DNA from: Gillisella taibaishanensis | GTDB taxonomy: Bacteria; Pseudomonadota; Alphaproteobacteria; Rhizobiales; Rhizobiaceae | DNA: 64,000 bases | Reading direction: 5' to 3' | NCBI RefSeq assembly: GCF_001938985.1 | Contig: NZ_MKIN01000021.1 | Span: 744,001-808,000, forward strand | Shown here: in pieces, positions 26,678 to 35,298 of the stretch | Position numbering within the stretch: position 1 is the first letter of the stretch | Layout of the letters: each line of letters opens with the position of its first letter | The notes under the pieces: generated by a model | What the model was told of the DNA's origin: nothing | Database searches by the model: none | What the model saw: the letters and a program-made list of their open reading frames with translations, nothing else | Position numbers and translations under genes: made by a program

Positions 26678-27886
26678 TCAGCTATAAGCCAAGGCGGCGA
26701 TCGCTTTAAGAAACGCATCTACCTCTTCCTCGGTATTATAATAGTGCGGAGATGCGCGCACCACGGGCGGAAGGAGGCGTGCCGAGGCGTCAACCGGTGT
26801 GCTGGAGGGGGGCGAAACCGAGACATTGATCGCCCTGTCCGTCAGATAGGCCATGACCGCTGATGCTTCCCACCCCTTAACCGTGAAAGAGATGATGGAC
26901 GCAAGCGGAGCCCCGAGATCGTGCACAGATACAGCTTGCATGTCTCTGAGGCCTTCTCTAAGCCTTGAGGAAAGATGAATGCAGCGCTCTTCAATCTTTT
27001 CGAGCCCAATCTCGAGAGCGTATTCGACTGCCGCCCGAAGGCCGAGGCGAACAGAATAGTTTTTTTCCCAGGTTTCAAATCGCCTTGCATCGGGTCGCAG
27101 CTCATATCCACCGGGGCCGGTCCAAGGTGCACCGTAAAGGTCGATCATCGCCGGCTCGATCGTCTCCAAGACCGACTTCCGCATGTACATGAAACCAGTT
27201 CCTCGCGGCGCACGAAGAAACTTCCTGCCAGTCGCCGTAAGAATGTCGCAGCCCAACGCGTTGACATCGATCGGCGTTTGACCTGCCGCTTGGCAAGCGT
27301 CGAGGAGATAGAGAATGCCGTTATCTCGTGCAATCCGACCGATAGCTGCAGCTGGATTGATGAGACCGCCGTTCGTGGGGATCCAGGTAACCGCTATCAA
27401 ACGCACCCGATCGTCTATCATTTTCAACAGTGCTTCTGGATCGAGAACACCAGAGGAGTCATTTGGAATAATCTCAACCGATGCACCCGTGCGTTTGGCG
27501 ACCTGCTGAAAAGCGATATAATTGGCCGCAAATTCGGCACTTGCGGTCAGGATCCTGTCTCCAGGGCCAAATGAAAGAGAATAGAAGGCTCGCTGCCAAG
27601 CAATCGTTGCGTTTTCCGCTATTGCTATCTCGTCGCGGCTGCAGTTTAGAAAGGTGCCTAAACTGTCATAGGTTCCTTCTAACGAGGAACTGGCCTCCGC
27701 TGCGGCCTCGTAGCCACCGATCTCACCTTCCCTCGTCAGGTACCCGGTGACGGCATTGATTACCGGGCTCGGCATCAAAGCCGCGCCAGCATTGTTCAGA
27801 TGATTTCTGTTGTGTGTCCCAGAGGTGTCAGCACGAAGACGAACAAGGTCCAGTGTCTTGCTGGCATTGTAGGTGAATTCCGACAT
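26678..27886 (-). CDS. Class V aminotransferase, isopenicillin N epimerase/cysteine desulfurase-like
   Basis: 402 residues, PLP fold type I. LDACQAAGQTPIDV (Asp196 pairs with the pyridine N) and ATGRKFLRAPRGTGF (Lys222 Schiff base) are diagnostic, and HLNNAGAALMPSPV is the usual amino-terminal signature. No cysteine sits at the persulfide loop used by IscS-type desulfurases. The ATG at 27886 has AGGAAGGAAG upstream. Relatives are annotated aminotransferase V or isopenicillin epimerase; some act as selenocysteine or cysteine sulfinate lyases. The LysR gene upstream and a divergent RidA/nitrilase/molybdoenzyme operon suggest a common pathway (inference). Confidence 0.85.
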   Translation of the reverse strand: MSEFTYNASKTLDLVRLRADTSGTHNRNHLNNAGAALMPSPVINAVTGYLTREGEIGGYEAAAEASSSLEGTYDSLGTFLNCSRDEIAIAENATIAWQRAFYSLSFGPGDRILTASAEFAANYIAFQQVAKRTGASVEIIPNDSSGVLDPEALLKMIDDRVRLIAVTWIPTNGGLINPAAAIGRIARDNGILYLLDACQAAGQTPIDVNALGCDILTATGRKFLRAPRGTGFMYMRKSVLETIEPAMIDLYGAPWTGPGGYELRPDARRFETWEKNYSVRLGLRAAVEYALEIGLEKIEERCIHLSSRLREGLRDMQAVSVHDLGAPLASIISFTVKGWEASAVMAYLTDRAINVSVSPPSSTPVDASARLLPPVVRASPHYYNTEEEVDAFLKAIAALAYS

Positions 27887-28041
27887 CGGCTTCCTTCCTC
27901 TGATCGACCCACAACCTTGTTGATGCAATTGCTGTGGTAACAGAAGCCAATACTTTCGCAACGCGCTGTGCAAAAATGCGCATCCGGTCTTGCTAGCCTT
28001 TGAAGTCCGCCTCGATGGTGGAGGTGGGCATCTGAGAGACC

Positions 28042-28962
28042 TCACTCAACCCATGAAGCCTTTCTCAAAAGTCGTTGCTCGTCGCGACGCAGCAGTTCTT
28101 TTACAAATTGCTTTACGGCCCTCACTCTGGGGAGATGGGCTAGGTCGTGATGCGCCGACATCCAGATCTCACGCTCCCCAATCAGCTCTTCGAGCACCGG
28201 AACGAGGCCGAGATTTGGACTGCGTGCGAATTCAGGAAGGGCCACGATTCCCGCTCCAGCAGATGCCGCGAACATCTGCGACATCATACTGTTTGAGCTG
28301 AACACGATTTTCGGGGCGGCTACCAACTCGTCCAGCCATAGGACGCTTTCAAGCTGGACCAGTTCCTCGATGTAGCCGACGAACAGGTGATGGCTCAGAT
28401 CCGCGACGTTAGAGGGAACGCCGTTTCGCTCAAGATACGTCTTTGAAGCGAACAAGCCCGTCCTGAAACGTCCGATCATCTGACTATCGAGGGACGTGCC
28501 ACTGGGCTTGAAGAAACTCAGGAATAGGTCGGCTTCCCGTCGGGCGACGCGGACGGTTTGCGGCGATGTTACGAGCTCGATTTCAAGTTCGGGGTACCGG
28601 TAACGAAGCTCGATGAGCCGTTCGGTAAGATAAAGCGTTGCGATGCCCTCCATGGTGGCCAATCTGACAGTGCCCCGCACCTCGTCTCTGTTGCCAACGT
28701 CGCTTCGAAGAGCGTTCACTCCATTCTCGATTTCCTCCGCTCTTCGCATCGTAACAAGTCCGGCTGGTGTCAGTAGAAGCCCATCCTTGGTCCGTTCGAC
28801 AAGCGCGCTGCCTACCGTGTATTCCAAACGGGCAAGCCGGCGGGAAACAGTGGAATGGCTAACCTTCAGTGTCCGGGCTGCCCCGGTTACGCTTTTGCAC
28901 CGGACGACGACGAGGAAGAGTTTCAGATCGTCCCAGTCAAGATGATCGATTGCAGTTGCCAT
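28042..28962 (-). CDS. LysR-family regulator (DSF/GcvA-like)
   Basis: About 306 residues. The HTH is KSVTGAARTLKVSHSTVSRRLARLEYTVG, of the S-H-S-T-V-S-R-R type seen in regulators that act on single targets. EVRGTVRLATMEGIATLYLTERL opens the effector domain. ATG at 28962 is preferred over a GTG two codons earlier. It is 156 bases upstream of the aminotransferase and divergent from the RidA operon. A symmetric site lies just ahead of its start. Confidence 0.87.
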   Translation of the reverse strand: MATAIDHLDWDDLKLFLVVVRCKSVTGAARTLKVSHSTVSRRLARLEYTVGSALVERTKDGLLLTPAGLVTMRRAEEIENGVNALRSDVGNRDEVRGTVRLATMEGIATLYLTERLIELRYRYPELEIELVTSPQTVRVARREADLFLSFFKPSGTSLDSQMIGRFRTGLFASKTYLERNGVPSNVADLSHHLFVGYIEELVQLESVLWLDELVAAPKIVFSSNSMMSQMFAASAGAGIVALPEFARSPNLGLVPVLEELIGEREIWMSAHHDLAHLPRVRAVKQFVKELLRRDEQRLLRKASWVE

Positions 28963-28980
28963 ATCCACCCCGTCTATTTT

Positions 28981-28996
28981 TGCACAGAGTAGTGCA
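28981..28996. promoter_or_regulatory. LysR-type inverted repeat near the LysR start
   Basis: TGCAC and GTGCA are perfect inverted copies around AGAGTA, in a 16-base element 19 bases upstream of the LysR start. The whole 28963-29138 interval is the divergent promoter between LysR and RidA. The position suggests autorepression combined with control of the RidA operon. Confidence 0.5.
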
Positions 28997-29138
28997 TCCT
29001 ATTCCGGTTGGCGCGCAAATTCGTTCTGCTAGTCTGGAAGCTGTCGCAGAGGCGAGCACGCCGCTCAAATGAAGCAAAGCGTCTGGAAAGGCTGGCTTCT
29101 AATAGGCTGCGCTGCTCTAACTTAACCCGGGAGAACCC

Positions 29139-29522
29139 ATGTCTAGACGAGTTGTGACTGCGTCGAATGCCGCAGCAGTAGGCCCATATTCGCACGCAAC
29201 ATGGGCCGGCGACCTGCTATTTTGCTCCGGCCAGACGCCTATTGATCCCAACACCGGCAAACTCCTCGATGGAACTGTCGCTGATCAGACGCGCCAGTGT
29301 TTCGACAATCTGTTCCAAGTCCTAGAAGCGGCAGGCTTAGGGCCCGATGATGTCGTGTCGGTCAACGTCTATCTGACCGAGATGAATGACTTTGCTCAGA
29401 TGAACGAGATTTATTCGACGCGCTTTTTATCGCCCTATCCAGCCCGGACCACCATCGGATGCGCCAGCCTTCCGCTTGGAGCTCGCATTGAAATTGGTCT
29501 GACAGCAAAGCGGCAGTCATAA
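29139..29522 (+). CDS. RidA-family imine/enamine deaminase
   Basis: 127 residues, YjgF/YER057c/UK114 fold. Arg103 in PARTTIG anchors substrate carboxylate and Glu118 in ARIEIGLTA is the catalytic acid, as in active RidA; NVYLTEMNDFAQMNEIY is the trimer interface helix. RidA enzymes hydrolyse reactive 2-aminoacrylate-type enamines to keto acids. As the first gene before a nitrilase and a molybdoenzyme, it may remove an unstable imine made in this pathway. Ribosome site GGGAGAA. Confidence 0.9.
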   Translation: MSRRVVTASNAAAVGPYSHATWAGDLLFCSGQTPIDPNTGKLLDGTVADQTRQCFDNLFQVLEAAGLGPDDVVSVNVYLTEMNDFAQMNEIYSTRFLSPYPARTTIGCASLPLGARIEIGLTAKRQS

Positions 29523-29583
29523 CTCTGGTCAGAGTATCGAGCGATTTGGGTGATGAGGACAGTTGATTAGCAGGGGAATGACG

Positions 29584-30606
29584 ATGAGAAATTCGAACTT
29601 TAAGGCCGCTGCTGCTCATGTTGCTCCGGTCTATCTTGAGCCCTTAGCGAGCGCCGAAAAAGCGTGCTCGATAATAGCCGAAGCTGCCCGAAACGGTGCA
29701 TCGCTTGTGGTGTTTTCGGAAAGTTTTCTTCCCGGCTTTCCCGTCTGGGCGGCGCTTTATCCGCCCTTCCAATCGCACGGGCATTTCAAACGCTTCCTGA
29801 CCGCTTCAATATATGTAGATGGGCCAGAAATCGACCTTGTGCGGAAAGCTGCTTCAAACAACGGCGTTTTCGTATCCATCGGCTTCTCCGAGCGCAATCC
29901 AGCAAGCATCGGAGGTATGTGGAACAGCAATGTCCTGATTTCCGATACGGGCGAGATCCTGATCCACCATCGAAAGCTGGTCGCAACGTTCTTCGAAAAG
30001 CTGGTATGGGATCCAGGCGATGGCGCGGGTCTGATGGTCGCCGATACAAAAATCGGGCGCATTGGCGGGTTGATTTGCGGGGAAAACACCAATCCACTGG
30101 CGCGATACAGCCTGATGACGCAGGCGGAGCAAGTTCACATAAGCACCTATCCACCTATTTGGCCAACTCGCGCGCCGACTGAGAGTGACAACTACGATAA
30201 TCGGTTGGCCAACCGGATCCGGGCTTCGGCCCATTGCTTTGAAGCGAAGTGCTTCGGCGTTGTTGTTGCAGGTTGCCTTGACGGCGTCGCTCGCGACGCC
30301 ATCGCTCTGGGTGAACCCGCCATTGAAGCAATTATAGATGCCAGTCCGCGGGCGAGCAGCTTTTTCGTGGGCCCAACCGGCACGCCAATAGGTGATGAGA
30401 TGATCGATGAAGGGATTGGCTACGCCCATATCGATCTTGACGACTGCATTGAGCCCAAGCGATTTCACGATGTCGTTGCTGGATACAACCGGTTCGACAT
30501 ATTTGACCTCACGGTTAATCGGACACGCCGAGAACCAATAAGGTTTTCGCAGGATCGCTCCGGGGAAACTACCGGCGAGCCCGGCGCGACTGCTTCGCGG
30601 GAGTGA
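29584..30606 (+). CDS. Nitrilase (carbon-nitrogen hydrolase)
   Basis: 340 residues. The catalytic triad is Glu47 (VVFSESFLPGFPVW), Lys131 (IHHRKLVATFFEKLVW, with auxiliary Glu138) and Cys165 (GLICGENTNPLARYSL). C-G-E-N rather than the amidase form C-Y-D-x-R points to the true nitrilase branch, which turns organic nitriles into carboxylates plus ammonia. The C-terminus is polar and may help spiral oligomer formation. AGGGGAA at seven bases favours the ATG at 29584 over the one at 29578. It lies 61 bases after RidA and four bases before the sulfite-oxidase-type gene. Confidence 0.9.
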   Translation: MRNSNFKAAAAHVAPVYLEPLASAEKACSIIAEAARNGASLVVFSESFLPGFPVWAALYPPFQSHGHFKRFLTASIYVDGPEIDLVRKAASNNGVFVSIGFSERNPASIGGMWNSNVLISDTGEILIHHRKLVATFFEKLVWDPGDGAGLMVADTKIGRIGGLICGENTNPLARYSLMTQAEQVHISTYPPIWPTRAPTESDNYDNRLANRIRASAHCFEAKCFGVVVAGCLDGVARDAIALGEPAIEAIIDASPRASSFFVGPTGTPIGDEMIDEGIGYAHIDLDDCIEPKRFHDVVAGYNRFDIFDLTVNRTRREPIRFSQDRSGETTGEPGATASRE

Positions 30607-30610
30607 AGCG

Positions 30611-31627
30611 ATGAAGCGGACGGGCCTTCAAATGACCAAAACCGGGTTTTCTTTCCGAGGCCCGGATGCAGGGGTGCATGCGCTAAAATCATGGATTACC
30701 CCAGATGACGATCTGTTCCTGGTGACCCACATGGGTTTCGTCGAGATAGACCCGGTGCACTGGTATCTCGATATCGATGGCATGGTCGGAAACCCTCTAC
30801 GGCTGCGTCTATCCGATCTGCAAGCCATGCCACAGCGCGAGTATATGTCGTTTCACGAATGCGCTGGAAGTCCTCTCGCACCGACGGTCGCAAAACGCAG
30901 GGTCGGTAACGTAGTTTGGAAAGGCGTACCGCTGTCGACTGTTCTGGAAAAGGCCGAGATCCACACCGATGCCTCCTATATTTGGACTGCAGGTCTGGAG
31001 TGGGGGGAGTATGCAGACATCAACGAACCTTATCAGAAAGACCTTCCCATCGATAAAGCGCTTTCAAACGAAGTTCTTCTCGCTCTTGAGGTCAACGGCC
31101 GACCGCTTACCCCGGAGCGCGGAGGCCCGGTGCGCTTGGTGGTGCCAGGCTGGTATGGGACGAATTCAGTGAAGTGGGTTGGTTCGCTCAGGGCCGAAAA
31201 CAGGCGGGCGACCGGCGCCTACACGACGCGCTTCTATAACGACCCTGCCCCGTCAGGCATGACGCCGGTTTGGAGTGTCGCGCCGGAATCTGTCATCGTG
31301 TCGCCGTCCCCGGATCATCCGCTGGAGGCTGGCGTACCGACAAAAATCTGGGGTTGGGCATGGGGAGATCGTCTAATAACTGGTGTCGAGATCAGTTTAG
31401 ATGGAGGGAACCTGTGGCAGACCGCAACCCTCGGGCCACGCAGGGATAAAAGTTGGCAACGTTTTGAATTGCCGTGGATCCCGACATCCGGCACCCATTC
31501 GTTGCTGTGTCGCTGCATCGACGAACTTGGCCAAGGACAACCGCAATCCGACGCTCGAAACGCAGTGCATTCGGTCCAAATCCAGGTGAGTGATGGTGGC
31601 ATCCGAAACGATCAAACCGCGACGTGA
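30611..31627 (+). CDS. Sulfite-oxidase-type molybdopterin oxidoreductase
   Basis: 338 residues. The oxidoreductase molybdopterin domain is followed by the Mo-cofactor dimerisation domain (from about 245, PTKIWGWAWGDRLITGVEISLDGG). Cys84 in SFHECAGSP is the Mo-ligand position; the classical sulfite oxidase motif is C-A-G-N-R-R, here C-A-G-S-P with KRRVGN a little further on. There is no haem domain and no signal peptide, so it is likely cytoplasmic. The substrate is uncertain: sulfite or another small compound. It is cotranscribed with nitrilase and RidA. Confidence 0.85.
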   Translation: MKRTGLQMTKTGFSFRGPDAGVHALKSWITPDDDLFLVTHMGFVEIDPVHWYLDIDGMVGNPLRLRLSDLQAMPQREYMSFHECAGSPLAPTVAKRRVGNVVWKGVPLSTVLEKAEIHTDASYIWTAGLEWGEYADINEPYQKDLPIDKALSNEVLLALEVNGRPLTPERGGPVRLVVPGWYGTNSVKWVGSLRAENRRATGAYTTRFYNDPAPSGMTPVWSVAPESVIVSPSPDHPLEAGVPTKIWGWAWGDRLITGVEISLDGGNLWQTATLGPRRDKSWQRFELPWIPTSGTHSLLCRCIDELGQGQPQSDARNAVHSVQIQVSDGGIRNDQTAT

Positions 31628-31693
31628 GCCTTGTTGCCCGGCCTGCCATCGTCGGGATACTGCGTTATGCTAAACCCTCATATTTTCGGTCTG

Positions 31694-31762
31694 TCATCTG
31701 GCGGCGATAGACCGCGATAGGATGCCGACGCTGAAGATGTAGAGGTTCATCGAAGCGCCCAT
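31694..31762 (-). CDS. Possible 22-residue peptide with strong ribosome site
   Basis: A short open frame (ATG at 31762, TGA at 31694) preceded by CAAGGAGTAATC, an excellent Shine-Dalgarno at the right distance. The peptide starts MGASMNLYIFSVGILSR, one hydrophobic segment with a basic end. It sits alone in a 1 kb gap, antisense to the flanking operons. Whether it is translated or is a gene remnant is not decidable here. Confidence 0.35.
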   Translation of the reverse strand: MGASMNLYIFSVGILSRSIAAR

Positions 31763-31832
31763 GATTACTCCTTGCGGTGGATCCTTCGATGGGATTCATC
31801 CGCTGATTTTCCATGGATTTGCTGCGCAAAGT

Positions 31833-31848
31833 CATATTATGTCATATG
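31833..31848. repeat. AT-rich 16-base element, copy 1
   Basis: CATATTATGTCATATG, matched at 14 of 16 positions by the element at 32598. Its ends (TCATAT and ATATGA including neighbours) are inverted copies, as in a dimer-binding operator. Confidence 0.4.
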
Positions 31849-32597
31849 AAAACTATGTACTCGGGAGCTGATCGGACGGTTTGTTTTGCTGCTCCATCGG
31901 CGATCAATAACAGCGTATGCTTGCCGGACTATCCATACATATACTCTGTCCCGCCCCTTCTGCATCTCATTGGCGATGGCAATGAGGATCTCCCAGCGCT
32001 CCGCGTGAACATTCCAGATAGGGGATCTGTCAGTCATGTTACGCCACTGTGAACTGATGGCGCGGGTGCCGAAACATCGAAGGACAACGATATAGTTCGG
32101 ATCGCCGAACCCTTTTAAGTTGCAATACGAAGCAGAAATCCGCTTTCACCACCAGCAGGGTGCCGGCGCGGATGCAGCGTCCCGCACGGTGGCTGGGCGA
32201 GAGGATACGATGGCATAAACCATCCAAAATCCCAGAAAGTTTGGGTTTTCGGGTGGGTTTGATCTCTACCAGCGTAAGCGACAGTGGCCACCAGCTGTCG
32301 GCTTCTCACCAAACATGTCCATTTTCCAAATCGGCCTGACATCACTCACCGAGCGCAGGTGGCAATACCTTTGCGCACCAATGTGCGGCTCGAGCCGGAG
32401 CCTGCTTGGAATGCGTCTGATTTGGAAGTTGCCCCGCTGCTTCGGCCTCCCCGTCTCGTTCCGTTGCTTAAGGTTGTCGACAATCTGCTGCACGCCATTC
32501 CCTGTGTGAGCTATCCTGGCGCTTCATTTTTCGTCTCAGTGTAATTTGGAGGTGACACGCCATCGACCCTTGCAAAGCCTATTGATGCCATGATAAT

Positions 32598-32613
32598 CAT
32601 ATTATGACATACG
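32598..32613. repeat. AT-rich 16-base element, copy 2
   Basis: CATATTATGACATACG, 45 bases ahead of the binding-protein start, in the expected promoter. Next to it ACGAT (32611-32615) faces ATCGT across about eleven bases. Candidate operator shared with copy 1. Confidence 0.45.
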
Positions 32614-32657
32614 ATGCACATAATACGTATCGTGCGTCGAATCTGGGAGGAGTTTCA

Positions 32658-34253
32658 ATGAGGTGCTTTTCGCGACACATGGTTGTCAGCATAGCTCTTG
32701 GTGCGCTGGCGCTTACTGCATCGGCCGCCTCTGCTGCAACACCGAAGAACCAACTTGTCATCGGAACGTCGCTGGCGCAGGTCGTATCGCTCGATCCACA
32801 GCAGGGGAGCGAGGCGAAGGCGCTGGAGATCATGTCCAATCTCTATGATCGGCTTGTTGCCACCGATGTTGACGGGAAGATCATTCCGCAGCTGGCTGAA
32901 AGCTGGACGGTCGACGAGAAAGGTATCACCTTCAAGCTGCGCGAAGCGAAGTTCGCCTCCGGAAATCCGGTGACGGCCGCCGACTTCGTTTACTCGCTGA
33001 CACGCCTCCTGAAGTTAAACCAATCTGCGGCCTCCAACCTGACGCGTGTCGGCTATAGTGGCGACAATGTCGAGCAATTGGTGAAGGCGGTCGACGAGCA
33101 CACCCTTCGCATCGACCTGACTGACAAGGTGACCTCCGAATTACTACTCTATCGCCTCGCCGGCGTGGTTGCGAGTGCCGTCGACAGTGTGGAGGTGAAG
33201 AAGCACGTCGAAAACGATGACTATGGCAATCAGTGGCTGCGCACAAACTCTGCGGGTTCCGGGCCGTTCACGCTAAATCGCTGGTCACCGAACGAGATGG
33301 TGATCATGGATGCCAACCCGAATTACGTTGCGGGGCCGCCGAAGATGCGTCGCGTCATCGTCCGCCATGTCCCAGAGAGCCAGGTCGAGCGATTGATGCT
33401 GAATCGAGGTGATCTCGATATCGCCAGCGCATTGACGGCCGCGGATCTGAAAACCTTCGAGGGTAACAAGGGCTATGTCATCCAGCGCGTGCCGACAGGC
33501 GGCTTCTACGTTCTGGCAATGAATGCCGCAAACAAATATCTATCCAACCCCAAGGTCCGGGAAGCGATCGCCTACGGCATCGACTATGCTGGCATCGAAA
33601 AGACGATCATGGGACCTTATGGCAGGGTTCGCACGGTTCCTGTTCCCGAAAATTACGAATACGCCATCAAGAGCCCGGATTGGCATCTGGATGTCCCCAA
33701 GGCCAAGGCCTTGCTTGCCGAAGCCGGATTCAAGGACGGATTCAGACTGACATTGAAGACGATCGCCCAGACGCCACGCATCGATCTTGCTACTGCCATT
33801 CAGGCATCTCTCGGCGAGATCGGCATCACGCTCGACATCCAGCAAGGCAATGGTTCGGAAATCATTGCCGCGCACCGTTCCCGCTCCTTCGATCTGCTGA
33901 TTCCGCAGACAAGCGCCTATATGCCAAATGTCATCGGCTCGATGGAACAGTTCACCAGCAATCCCGACAACTCGCTCGAAGCCAATAATGCCGGCAATTT
34001 CGTCTGGCGCTCCGGCTGGGATATCCCCGAGTTGACCGCCTTGACGGCCAAGGCATCGATGGAAGCGGATGCCGAAAAGCGGGGTGCACTCTTTGTCGAA
34101 CTGCAGAAAAAGTTCATCGCCCAGAGCCCGGCTGTACTGCCGATGTTCGAACGTTTCGAGCCAATCGTCCTGAATGCCGCCGTCAAGGGATATGTCGGCC
34201 ATCCCAATCAGACGACAAGACTTGAAAACGTCACCAAATCAGACGCGGAATAA
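32658..34253 (+). CDS. Peptide/nickel-type ABC substrate-binding protein
   Basis: 531 residues, SBP_bac_5 family. GGGAGGAGTTTCA precedes the ATG at 32658; a signal peptide (hydrophobic core VVSIALGALALTASAASA, probable cut near AAT) leads into LVIGTSLAQVVSLDPQQG and the typical LAESWTVDEKGITFKLREAKFASG. It delivers a peptide or peptide-like ligand to the permeases downstream. The family also includes opine, glutathione and nickel binders. It is the first gene of a dppABCDF-like operon. Confidence 0.9.
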   Translation: MRCFSRHMVVSIALGALALTASAASAATPKNQLVIGTSLAQVVSLDPQQGSEAKALEIMSNLYDRLVATDVDGKIIPQLAESWTVDEKGITFKLREAKFASGNPVTAADFVYSLTRLLKLNQSAASNLTRVGYSGDNVEQLVKAVDEHTLRIDLTDKVTSELLLYRLAGVVASAVDSVEVKKHVENDDYGNQWLRTNSAGSGPFTLNRWSPNEMVIMDANPNYVAGPPKMRRVIVRHVPESQVERLMLNRGDLDIASALTAADLKTFEGNKGYVIQRVPTGGFYVLAMNAANKYLSNPKVREAIAYGIDYAGIEKTIMGPYGRVRTVPVPENYEYAIKSPDWHLDVPKAKALLAEAGFKDGFRLTLKTIAQTPRIDLATAIQASLGEIGITLDIQQGNGSEIIAAHRSRSFDLLIPQTSAYMPNVIGSMEQFTSNPDNSLEANNAGNFVWRSGWDIPELTALTAKASMEADAEKRGALFVELQKKFIAQSPAVLPMFERFEPIVLNAAVKGYVGHPNQTTRLENVTKSDAE

Positions 34254-34269
34254 CATCAGGCGGCCAGTC

Positions 34270-35298
34270 ATGAAGGAACTCTCAATCAGCGAACTCGGCA
34301 AGCGCTTCTCGCAACTTGTCGTCAGTTTGTTCATCCTCTTGTGTGTCACCTTTGTCATTGGCCGCGTGCTGCCGGCAGATCCGGTGGGCGCAATCGTCGG
34401 CGAGCTCGCCGATCCTGCGGCGCTCGCGATGATGCGGGCGAGGCTCGGGCTCGACTTGCCGCTCTACCAACAGTTTTTCGTCTACTTGACCGGTCTGGTT
34501 CATGGTGACTTCGGCAACGCCATCCTGACGGGCAATCCCGTAGCCGCCGATATGAAGCAGGCGTTTCCGGCAACGCTCGAACTCGCTACGCTTGCAGTCC
34601 TCATTTCGACCTTCCTCGGCGTTCCGCTGGGGCTGATTGCCGCCTTGTTTCGCGACACGTTCATCGACAAGTTTATCCGGGTGGTTGCCCTCGTTGGGCA
34701 TTCCATACCGGTATTCTGGTTCGGTATCGTCGGTCTCGTTATTTTCTACGCCGGCCTCAACTGGGCCGGGGGCCCAGGGCGCATAGACGTATTCTACGAG
34801 GGTCTGGTTACGCCACAGACCGGACTTCTGCTCGTTGACAGCCTCATGCAGGGCGAGACGGAAATATTCTGGAATGCACTTTCGCACATCATACTTCCGG
34901 CGCTGATCCTTGCCTATGCGGCGATGGCTTATATCACCCGCATGACCCGAAGCTTCACGCTCGAGCAATTGAACCAGGATTATGTGATCGCCGCGCGTGC
35001 CAAGGGCGTGCGCCCGATGCGCACGCTCACTGGACATATCCTGCCGAATATTGCCGTTCAGCTGATCACCGTTCTGGCGATTTCTTACGGCGGGCTGCTC
35101 GAGGGGGCCGTGGTGACTGAGATCGTCTTCTCCTGGCCAGGGATCGGCCAGTACATGACCAACGCATTGATGATCGGCGACATGAACGCGGTGCTCGCCG
35201 GCACGATCATCATCGGCTTCGTCTTCATGCTTTTGAATTTCCTGGCCGATGTCGCCTACGCACTGCTTGATCCACGCACACGGGAGACCGCGATATGA
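34270..35298 (+). CDS. Peptide ABC transporter permease (DppB type)
   Basis: 342 residues with about six membrane helices. LPADPVGAIVGELADPAALAMMRARLGLDLPLYQQF is the DppB periplasmic signature after helix 1, and ARAKGVRPMRTLTGHILPN is the coupling loop. It starts 16 bases after the binding-protein stop and overlaps the next gene by four bases. Confidence 0.92.
   Translation: MKELSISELGKRFSQLVVSLFILLCVTFVIGRVLPADPVGAIVGELADPAALAMMRARLGLDLPLYQQFFVYLTGLVHGDFGNAILTGNPVAADMKQAFPATLELATLAVLISTFLGVPLGLIAALFRDTFIDKFIRVVALVGHSIPVFWFGIVGLVIFYAGLNWAGGPGRIDVFYEGLVTPQTGLLLVDSLMQGETEIFWNALSHIILPALILAYAAMAYITRMTRSFTLEQLNQDYVIAARAKGVRPMRTLTGHILPNIAVQLITVLAISYGGLLEGAVVTEIVFSWPGIGQYMTNALMIGDMNAVLAGTIIIGFVFMLLNFLADVAYALLDPRTRETAI

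Larger units (their letters stand above)
31763..32657. other. Non-coding gap with possible decayed sequence
   Basis: About 0.9 kb between the sulfite-oxidase-type gene and the peptide-ABC binding protein. Reading frames here are short, lack ribosome sites and do not resemble a known family; the codon pattern is poor and stretches such as 32050-32500 look like decayed coding DNA. The interval carries two copies of a 16-base AT-rich element (31833 and 32598). Promoter for the peptide-ABC operon should be close to the second copy. Confidence 0.4.

Noticed and set aside
31837-32544. Transposase or integrase remnant in the 1 kb gap
   Set aside because: Translations in all frames gave only short, low-similarity peptides and no terminal inverted repeats or target duplications were evident.
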